This document shows positions 33,449-38,479 of a stretch of 38,479 bases of DNA, piece by piece. The notes under the pieces are model-generated. The model saw only the letters and a program-made list of their open reading frames with translations, searched no databases and was not told the origin of the DNA. Origin of the DNA: Spirochaetaceae bacterium. GTDB lineage: Bacteria > Spirochaetota > Spirochaetia > SZUA-6 > DRHE01. The stretch lies in NCBI GenBank assembly GCA_020353535.1, contig CP070696.1, forward strand, positions 740,918 through 779,396. Direction: 5' to 3'. A program made the position numbers and the translations under genes. Each line of letters opens with the position of its first letter. Within the stretch, counting starts at the first letter, position 1.

Positions 33449-34867
33449 TTATCCCAGGATCATCTCGACTTCCTCTTTGATCCTCCCAGGAAGCGGCTCA
33501 GGACTGTGATCGTTCAGGATCTCTTCCACCCGCTTCTGTGTCCGCTGGCGTAGAGTTAGCCCGTCTTCGGCCAGCCAGCCGTCAAAGTGATTGCGGTTGA
33601 ACAGGCGGGGATACCAGGTATCCTTGTAGTGGGTCACCGTGTGCTCCGTGGACAGGTAGTCCCCCTCCGGGCCGAGCTCCGCGATCAGGTCCAGAGCCAA
33701 GGTCTCATCGTTGACCTCGATTCCCCGACAGTAGCGGTTGATATGGCCGATCACCTCGTCGCAGATGGCCATCATCTCTAGGGAATAGCACTTGCCGCTT
33801 TCCATGTAGCCCACATCGTGGATCAGATTCGCCTCCCCCAGCGTTTCGAACAGGAGGGTCAGGGAGGCTTCCGCCGCTGCCTGTTCGTCCGGCAGTTTCG
33901 AGTCCGTGGATCCGCCGAGCCCGAAGACCGGCAGGCCGTAGAAGCTGCCCATGGCCGTGCGTACGCCGTAGCTCTCCGGTCCCGTGTAAGCGCCGGTGGT
34001 GGTGCGCATGTCGAACACATCCCCGTAGCCGCCGCTGTGGATGACGGGAGCCCCCTCCCGTTTCAGCTGGGCCAGAACCAGCCCGACCAGCTCCCCCGCG
34101 TTGGCCAGAGCCACCGCCCCGGCACTGGTCACCGGGCCGCTCACCCCCCGCAGGACCATGGGGGTGTAAGTGGTGGGCAGGCCCTTTTCGGCTAGGAACA
34201 GCACCTTCTGCAGAGAATCCACATTGTGGCGAAGGGGGGCGGTGACATTGATGTAGCAGCAGCTGTAGGGCTTCTGCTTGTGGTTCTTGGCTCCCCCGGC
34301 AACGACTTCCGCCGCCTTAACGACGTCCAGGCAGCTTTCGAAATCGTTGGTCACGAACATGATCGGCTTGCTGCTGTTCTCGATCATGGAGCGCATCTGC
34401 AGCCGATTGGCCGCCTCTGGGGGCACGTCGGAGGGCAACACGGCGGACATGATGAAGTGGATGTTGGGCAGGGCGTCGGCCAGACGTATGGCCTCATCGA
34501 CATCCTGAAGTGTGGCCTGCCGCCGCTCTCCGGTCCGGTGGTCCAGAAGGAACAGGCAGTCCGAACCCAGTCCGTAGTACACCCGACCCGGCACCAAAGT
34601 CATGGCGGGCTTTCCGTTGCGGTCGTGGAGCACGATTCGTTTAGGAGCCGCGGAAACGGCCCATTCCACCAGCTTCGGCGGAATGTGGAAGGTACCTTCC
34701 TGACCCTGCCGAACTCCAGCCTTTCGCAGCAGGGCTGCGGCTTCCTCCTCGTCGATCAGGGCACCGACTCTCTCCAGGATCTCCAGGCTGGCTGCGTGGA
34801 TGCGCTCCGCTTGGGATCGGGAGAGGTAGGTCAGGCTGGGCCTATGCCCGAGGTTTGCACCGCCCAT
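33449..34867 (-). CDS. MttB-superfamily corrinoid methyltransferase without pyrrolysine, copy 5
   Basis: A 472-residue MttB-family protein with all common blocks of the non-pyrrolysine branch: ASLEILERVGALIDEEEAAALL, LLDHRTGERRQATLQDVDEAI, VLRGVSGPVTSAGAVALA, STDSKLPDEQAAAEASLTLL, NLIHDVGYMESGKCYSLEM, CRGIEVNDETLALDLIAELGPEGDYLSTEHTVTHYKDTW. GAGGAGG gives a strong start. It is third in the operon, after the corrinoid protein and the MtmB-like protein, so the corrinoid partner is clear here. It is closest in motifs to copy 2 at 6763-8187. Characterised relatives demethylate glycine betaine, proline betaine or carnitine; the substrate here is not decided by sequence alone. Confidence 0.93.
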   Translation of the reverse strand: MGGANLGHRPSLTYLSRSQAERIHAASLEILERVGALIDEEEAAALLRKAGVRQGQEGTFHIPPKLVEWAVSAAPKRIVLHDRNGKPAMTLVPGRVYYGLGSDCLFLLDHRTGERRQATLQDVDEAIRLADALPNIHFIMSAVLPSDVPPEAANRLQMRSMIENSSKPIMFVTNDFESCLDVVKAAEVVAGGAKNHKQKPYSCCYINVTAPLRHNVDSLQKVLFLAEKGLPTTYTPMVLRGVSGPVTSAGAVALANAGELVGLVLAQLKREGAPVIHSGGYGDVFDMRTTTGAYTGPESYGVRTAMGSFYGLPVFGLGGSTDSKLPDEQAAAEASLTLLFETLGEANLIHDVGYMESGKCYSLEMMAICDEVIGHINRYCRGIEVNDETLALDLIAELGPEGDYLSTEHTVTHYKDTWYPRLFNRNHFDGWLAEDGLTLRQRTQKRVEEILNDHSPEPLPGRIKEEVEMILG

Positions 34868-34906
34868 GATAGTTCCTCCTCGTACTATTCATCCAGGTCA
34901 ACCTGA

Positions 34907-36283
34907 TCAGTCCTCGTACTCCAATCCGAATTTGCTCAAGTTTTCCTTGCAGCGATCGTATAGGTCAACGTACTCCTGGGTGGGGCGCACGGTTTTAAGG
35001 TCGTAGCATTCGTCAAAGCGTTTTCCCTGGGGAGCTTCCGGGATCTGGCTTTCATACTCCCCCAGGATCTTTTTCACGATCTCGTTGGCTTTCTTACGGG
35101 ATATCCTCTGCCTGGCGATCAGATGGCCCGTTTCCGCGCCGATCCGGGCTTCCATACCGCTGGAGCGTTCAGGGAGCTTGTTCCGGGCCACCGCCACCAG
35201 GTTGAGGTGCAGTCCGGATACGGTGGCGGCCAGTACGATGGCGGCGATCTCCTGAACAACCATCTCCGTGCAGGGACCGGCAGCCGTGAAGGGGCTGACC
35301 CCGATCAGCAGATGGGTGTTTCGAGATAGGGCCTGACCGGTCACGCTGATCAGCCAGAGCAGATCCCGGGTTGAATTGCAGCCCTGCATGAGGTGCAGAG
35401 GGAATCCGTCGTGCCACTGGGCGCCGAAGGCCAGCAGTCCGAGAAAATGGTGCGCCACGTGAACGATCGCCGTAGCCTCCGGTCCTCCTGCGTAGCCGCC
35501 CATGATCGGTCCGTACAATCCGTAGCGGTTGTACCCCTTGTGGTCCAGAAAGACGACCTTTTTCATGCGCTCGTAGTCGGCTTTCATCTCGGCGATGGCC
35601 GCCACCCCCAGGCCGTCATTCGGGTGGGCTCCGAACTCCTCCTGGATTGCCGCCAGGGTGGCATCGGTCTTTTCGGCGTTGGAGATCAAGTTGTGGATGC
35701 CGATCAACGGCCGGCCTGCGGCTCGGGCCGCCTCCCGCAGCTTGACCACGTTCCAGATCGCCGCCTCCACTTCCTGGGGTGTGCCCGATTTGATGGGCCG
35801 GCCTCCCACGGTTTGGCTGAAGGCGCTGGAGAAGGTATCGCTCAACGGCTCCTGGGCGTAGCTCTGCACCATGGCTACGAAGCGCTCCTCGGCAACGGTG
35901 CAGCCCACCGGGGTATTGAGGCAGAACGGAGGCAGGGAGGCTTCGACTTTGCGGTGCCGCATGACCCGGGTATCCGGGCCCTGGCCGTAAGTTACGGTGG
36001 TCGGAGCGTGCTTCAGTGCCCACTGTAGCTCCTCTGCTCTGAACTTGATCAGCCGGCTGGTATCCCGGCAGTAGATCCCCAGCTGGAGGAACAGCTCTGT
36101 CGCAGCCTGGTACACCCGATCAGCCAGGCCGTCATCCGCCGGGATGACCTGTTCAGGATCGAAGCGAATCCCGTGTTTTTGAACCAGCTCACCGGCAACG
36201 ACACCTACCTGTCTGTCGAACTCCGGCTCCTTGATGAAGGGTCCGTTTTGGCTGCGTTCGTACACATCCCAAAATCCGATCAT
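34907..36283 (-). CDS. MtmB (monomethylamine methyltransferase) family protein lacking pyrrolysine
   Basis: A 458-residue protein matching methanogen MtmB over its length: FWDVYERSQNGP at the start, ELFLQLGIYCRDTSRLIKF, IMGGYAGGPEATAIVHVA, TAAGPCTEMVVQE, SSGMEARIGAETGH and, near the end, APQGKRFDECYDLKTVRPTQEYVDLYD. In MtmB the amber-encoded pyrrolysine lies in AGRPGMGV-Pyl-GPETS. Here the equivalent AGRPLIGIHNL puts His197 (codon CAC, 35693-35695) at that place, and no amber codon occurs. By my recalled alignment, the MtmB active-site acids Glu229 and Glu259 correspond to Gly226 and Leu256. The reaction should therefore differ from methylamine demethylation. The ATG lies one base after the corrinoid-protein stop, with AAGGGGGG ahead. 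A longer in-frame reading to 36403 is an arginine-rich shadow of that gene and is rejected. Confidence 0.88.
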   Translation of the reverse strand: MIGFWDVYERSQNGPFIKEPEFDRQVGVVAGELVQKHGIRFDPEQVIPADDGLADRVYQAATELFLQLGIYCRDTSRLIKFRAEELQWALKHAPTTVTYGQGPDTRVMRHRKVEASLPPFCLNTPVGCTVAEERFVAMVQSYAQEPLSDTFSSAFSQTVGGRPIKSGTPQEVEAAIWNVVKLREAARAAGRPLIGIHNLISNAEKTDATLAAIQEEFGAHPNDGLGVAAIAEMKADYERMKKVVFLDHKGYNRYGLYGPIMGGYAGGPEATAIVHVAHHFLGLLAFGAQWHDGFPLHLMQGCNSTRDLLWLISVTGQALSRNTHLLIGVSPFTAAGPCTEMVVQEIAAIVLAATVSGLHLNLVAVARNKLPERSSGMEARIGAETGHLIARQRISRKKANEIVKKILGEYESQIPEAPQGKRFDECYDLKTVRPTQEYVDLYDRCKENLSKFGLEYED

Positions 36284-36284
36284 G

Positions 36285-36938
36285 CTAGTTGCCCCCCTTC
36301 TTTGACTGTACCAGGCGTTTGGCCGTCTCCACCGCCTCTGCGGCGTTTTCCCCATACCCGTCGGCGCCCGCCTCCTTGGCGTACTCCGGGGTGACCGGCG
36401 CACCCCCGACCATGACCTTGAACCTGTCCCTGAGATTCATATCGGAGAGAAGGTTCACCAGGTCCGGCATGTAGGCCATGGTTGTTGTCAGGATCGCCGA
36501 AGCGGCGATCACGTCGGCGTCCTGCTCTTCCGCCTTGTCTATAAAGCTGCGGACCTGGACGTCGCAGCCCAGATCGTGGACTGTGAAACCGGCCGCCTGC
36601 AGCATGGTCTTCACGATATTCTTGCCCAGGTCGTGCAGGTCCCCCTGGATCGTACCGATCACGATGAGGCCCTGCACGCCACTGTCCCGACCTTTGCCCA
36701 AGTGCGGTTTCAGTATGTCCATGGCCGCCTTCATGGCGTCGGCACAGCGGATCAGCTCGGGGAGGTAGTACTCCATGCGGGAGAACTTGTCCCCGACGAT
36801 CGTCATTCCCTTAGTATAGCCCAGTTCGATGGCCTGGAGCGGATCGACTCCCTTGTCGATCACCTCCCGCGCCAAAGCCATGCAGCGCTCCTGATCTCCG
36901 GAAACCGTGGCTTCCACTATCTGCTCGAAAAGTTTCAT
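36285..36938 (-). CDS. Corrinoid (B12-binding) methyl-carrier protein, MtmC/MttC family
   Basis: A 217-residue corrinoid protein that would accept the methyl group from the MtmB- and MttB-family enzymes. The N-terminal helical cap (about 1-85) includes LQAIELGYTKGMTIVGDKFSRMEYYLPELIRCADAM, the usual methionine synthase cap motif. The B12 domain has GTIQGDLHDLGKNIV with the cobalt-ligating His102 in D-x-H-x-x-G, followed by SAILTTTM and VMVGGAPVTPEYAKEAGADGYGENAAEAV. AGGAGG lies 9 nt before this ATG. It is the first gene of its operon and the only corrinoid protein in the window, so it may also serve the four other MttB-family enzymes. Reactivation by a RamA-type protein and onward transfer to tetrahydrofolate must be encoded elsewhere. 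Confidence 0.95.
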   Translation of the reverse strand: MKLFEQIVEATVSGDQERCMALAREVIDKGVDPLQAIELGYTKGMTIVGDKFSRMEYYLPELIRCADAMKAAMDILKPHLGKGRDSGVQGLIVIGTIQGDLHDLGKNIVKTMLQAAGFTVHDLGCDVQVRSFIDKAEEQDADVIAASAILTTTMAYMPDLVNLLSDMNLRDRFKVMVGGAPVTPEYAKEAGADGYGENAAEAVETAKRLVQSKKGGN

Positions 36939-36971
36939 TGTCGATAGCCTCCTGATAAAAAGATCGCTCCC

Positions 36972-37038
36972 TCGCTGACCCGTCGCATCCGGCGGCAAGC
37001 GTGCAATGAAAAGCACTTGATGTTGAACAGGTCAGCGA
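36972..37038 (-). promoter_or_regulatory. Structured 5' leader of the corrinoid operon
   Basis: Within the long leader between promoter and corrinoid gene, TCGCTGACC (37030-37038 on the minus strand) pairs perfectly with GGTCAGCGA (36972-36980). The stem encloses about 50 nt that include a smaller GTGC/GCAC hairpin (37001-37016). A further GCTGAAT/ATTCAGC hairpin lies upstream, near 37041-37056. The long stem ends about 20 nt before the Shine-Dalgarno. No B12-box consensus or other known riboswitch core is recognisable, so a regulatory role is only a suggestion. Confidence 0.4.
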
Positions 37039-37172
37039 CATGCTGAATGGATTCAGCGAATTCAGGTGATCAGACTGTATTGTCGGAGATTAGGGAAACC
37101 ATTTTGGATACCAGGCCAGAAAATAGTCCTGGAGATAAAGAGGATTCTGGTTGATCTTCACCATGCAGAGCA

Positions 37173-37201
37173 TGTTTAACATAATAAGGTGCAGCTGTCA
37201 A
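37173..37201 (-). promoter_or_regulatory. Probable sigma-70 promoter for the corrinoid/MtmB/MttB/molybdoenzyme operon
   Basis: The minus strand reads TTGACA (37196-37201), 17 bp, TAAACA (37173-37178). The untranslated leader to the ATG at 36938 would be about 230 nt and contains the stems described at 36972-37038. Confidence 0.6.
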
Positions 37202-37227
37202 ATCCCTGGGGTTTGAACTCTAAAATT

Positions 37228-37255
37228 TCGATTCGATATCAATAGTCGGAATCGA
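37228..37255. repeat. Inverted repeat between the divergent promoters
   Basis: TCGATTC (37228-37234) and GAATCGA (37249-37255) form a 7-bp inverted repeat with a 14-bp centre, placed between the minus-strand promoter (37173-37201) and the plus-strand promoter (37303-37331). It is a candidate operator for joint control. The rest of the 442-bp gap 36939-37380 contains the leader, both promoters and no gene that I can support. Confidence 0.4.
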
Positions 37256-37302
37256 GATCGGTAACTCCTGAGGCGGCGAGTGACAAAGTGGCTGGATCCG
37301 GT

Positions 37303-37331
37303 TTGACAATCCTGCCGGTCTGTACTGTAAT
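37303..37331 (+). promoter_or_regulatory. Sigma-70 promoter for the SDR/SLC13 unit
   Basis: The plus strand reads TTGACA (37303-37308), 17 bp, TGTAAT (37326-37331). Transcription would start near 37338, which excludes the in-frame start at 37288 and supports the ATG at 37381. Confidence 0.72.
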
Positions 37332-37380
37332 TGGGGCTGACCCCGGGAGGGGAAGATCACTCGCGGAAAGACTGGCTGAG

Positions 37381-38139
37381 ATGAACGATAAGATGCTTGA
37401 CTTCAGCGGAAAAACGGTTCTTCTTACCGGAGGAGGCGGGGAGATCGGTACCAGAACGGCGGAACTTTTTCTCCGTCAGGGGGCGAAAGTCGTCAACACG
37501 GACGCCGGTTTTCCCGTAACAGACTATCCTATCGATTATGGAGCCAATCCGGTGAAGATCGCACTGGATGTCACGGACAAACAAGCCGTTCAGCGGATAG
37601 TCTCGCAAACCATTGAGAACTGCGGCAGAATCGACATCGTTGTCAATGCAGCGGGGGTTCTCAACATCAAGCCCTTTCTCGAGATCTCGGAGCAGGATTG
37701 GGACAGGACCTTTGCGGTGAACGTCAAGGGCATGTTCTTCGTCTGTCAGGAAGCGTTGAAGCGGATGATAGAACAGAAAGCCGGCTGCTTCGTAAACTTT
37801 GCCTCGATCTCCGGCAAGGTGGGGGGCGTGCTGGCCGGGGCGGACTACTCGGCTTCGAAGGCGGCGGTCATCTGCCTGACCAAGTCTCTGGCCAAGTTGG
37901 GGGCGCCTCATGGGATACGGGCTAACTCAGTGGCCCCGGGGGCGGTGTACTCCCCGATGCTGGATCTGTACTATCAGGATCACGCCGAGGAGATGAAGGG
38001 CTTCGAGCAGAAGCATCCTTTGGGACGGTTCGGTAAAGCCGAGGAGGTGGCCGCCACAGTGCTGTTTCTGGCCTCGGATCAGGCTTCCTATATCACCGGA
38101 GCGTGCGTGGACATCAACGGCGGCACCCTGATGGACTAG
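37381..38139 (+). CDS. Short-chain dehydrogenase/reductase (SDR), intact
   Basis: A 252-residue classical SDR expected to oxidise or reduce an alcohol/ketone with NAD(P). The cofactor motif is TGGGGEIG at 16-23, then DVTD near 63-66, NAAG at 89-92, serines 142/144 in NFASISGK, and the catalytic Y156-SAS-K160. NSVAPGAVYSPM and GRFGKAEEVAATVLFLASDQASYITGACVDINGG close the chain in the usual way. The ribosome-binding site is weak; ATG at 37393 is an alternative start. It is divergent from the corrinoid operon and is followed within 2 bp by an SLC13-type transporter. It may replace the function of the broken SDR at 30977-31285, although the two are not obviously recent copies. Confidence 0.92.
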   Translation: MNDKMLDFSGKTVLLTGGGGEIGTRTAELFLRQGAKVVNTDAGFPVTDYPIDYGANPVKIALDVTDKQAVQRIVSQTIENCGRIDIVVNAAGVLNIKPFLEISEQDWDRTFAVNVKGMFFVCQEALKRMIEQKAGCFVNFASISGKVGGVLAGADYSASKAAVICLTKSLAKLGAPHGIRANSVAPGAVYSPMLDLYYQDHAEEMKGFEQKHPLGRFGKAEEVAATVLFLASDQASYITGACVDINGGTLMD

Positions 38140-38141
38140 TC

Positions 38142-38479
38142 ATGATAAGTTTCGAACAGATCCTGGTACTCGGGATAATAGCTGGTGCCATAGTTCTATT
38201 TGTCACTGAAAAACTCCGTGTTGATCTTGTTGCCCTCTGTGTTCTGGTGTTACTGCTTGTTGCCGGCCTGATCAAACCGGAGCAGGCGCTCTATGGTTTT
38301 GCGAATCCCGCGACCGCCACTGTTGCGGCAATGTTCGTCCTGAGCGCCGGTTTGTCGCGGACCGGCTCCATCGACTGGCTGGGACGACAGATCAATAGGA
38401 TCGCCGGGAAATCTCCGGGACAACTGATTCTCGTGTTGTGTATTACGATAGCGGCATTATCGGCTTTTGTCGTGAACAC
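38142..38479 (+). CDS. SLC13/DASS-type permease, N-terminal part
   Basis: The first 112 codons of a membrane protein cut by the right edge. The N-terminus ISFEQILVLGIIAGAIVLFV is a membrane helix followed by TEKLRVDLVALCVLVLLLVAGLI, then PEQALYGFANPATATVAAMFVLSAGL, the conserved start of SLC13-family permeases (sodium- or proton-coupled carboxylate or sulfate carriers, often with TrkA-C domains). A further helix begins at QLILVLCITIAALSAFV. The ATG is 2 bp after the SDR stop, so both are co-transcribed. A dicarboxylate or other organic anion is the likely cargo, which would fit import or export of an acid product of the SDR; this is inference. Confidence 0.85.
   Translation, partial: MISFEQILVLGIIAGAIVLFVTEKLRVDLVALCVLVLLLVAGLIKPEQALYGFANPATATVAAMFVLSAGLSRTGSIDWLGRQINRIAGKSPGQLILVLCITIAALSAFVVN

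Noticed and set aside
34907..36283. Search for an in-frame amber codon that would encode pyrrolysine in the MtmB-like or any MttB-like gene
   Set aside because: All six genes read through at family length without any TAG, and their ends match family C-termini, so pyrrolysine is not used.
36284..36403. N-terminal extension of the MtmB-like protein by 40 residues
   Set aside because: The extension is arginine- and proline-rich, lies wholly inside the corrinoid gene in another frame, and a good ribosome-binding site precedes the internal ATG.
36939..37172. Cobalamin riboswitch in the corrinoid-operon leader
   Set aside because: Stems are present, but I cannot find a B12-box-like core or the expected junction layout.

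Overview
The window is a moderately GC-rich bacterial chromosome segment, densely packed with catabolic and transport genes. I see no rRNA, tRNA, CRISPR, transposase or phage gene. Three things suggest a spirochaete-like anaerobe: lipobox styles such as LLLSC, the large number of ABC importers with acidic post-Cys linkers, and the abundance of corrinoid methyltransferases. The lineage is an inference and is not proven by any marker gene. Most operons start from near-consensus sigma-70 promoters (TTGACA, 17 bp, TATACT or similar) that can be read directly in the intergenic gaps.

Layout: (1) 1-2999, minus strand, an RbsCBA-type importer (permease, lipoprotein binding protein, ATPase cut by the left edge). 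(2) 3010-8294, minus strand, two MttB-superfamily methyltransferases followed by a single-subunit molybdopterin oxidoreductase, closed by a terminator. (3) 8352-12295, plus strand and divergent from (2), an aminotransferase translationally coupled to an MttB-family protein, then an M20 amidohydrolase. (4) 12350-19316, plus strand, a complete polar-amino-acid ABC importer, an EamA-type transporter, another MttB-family protein and a cytosolic NMT1/THI5-like protein. (5) 19442-25231, a complete oligopeptide-type ABC importer split into two convergent units (ATPases on plus, permeases and binding protein on minus), with a 54-residue membrane peptide in the gap. (6) 25325-29939, plus strand, a second M20 amidohydrolase followed by five genes for a multisubunit flavin and iron-sulfur amine/imino-acid dehydrogenase. 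(7) 29999-37201, minus strand, an operon of corrinoid protein, MtmB-family methyltransferase, MttB-family methyltransferase, molybdopterin oxidoreductase, a decayed SDR gene and a DUF3830 protein. (8) 37303-38479, plus strand, an intact SDR and the start of an SLC13-type transporter.

The common theme is uptake and breakdown of N-methylated or N-acylated amino compounds. Importers and M20 enzymes would supply free amino compounds. The methyltransferases would move N-methyl groups to the corrinoid protein at 36285-36938. The dehydrogenase complex, aminotransferase and SDRs would process the demethylated skeleton. All five MttB-family genes and the MtmB-family gene are read through without an amber codon, so none uses pyrrolysine.

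The most unusual features are the MtmB homologue, with His at the predicted pyrrolysine position, and the repeated pairing of MttB-family genes with cytosolic single-subunit molybdenum enzymes. A corrinoid reductive activase (RamA type) and a methylcorrinoid:tetrahydrofolate methyltransferase are not in the window and must lie elsewhere.
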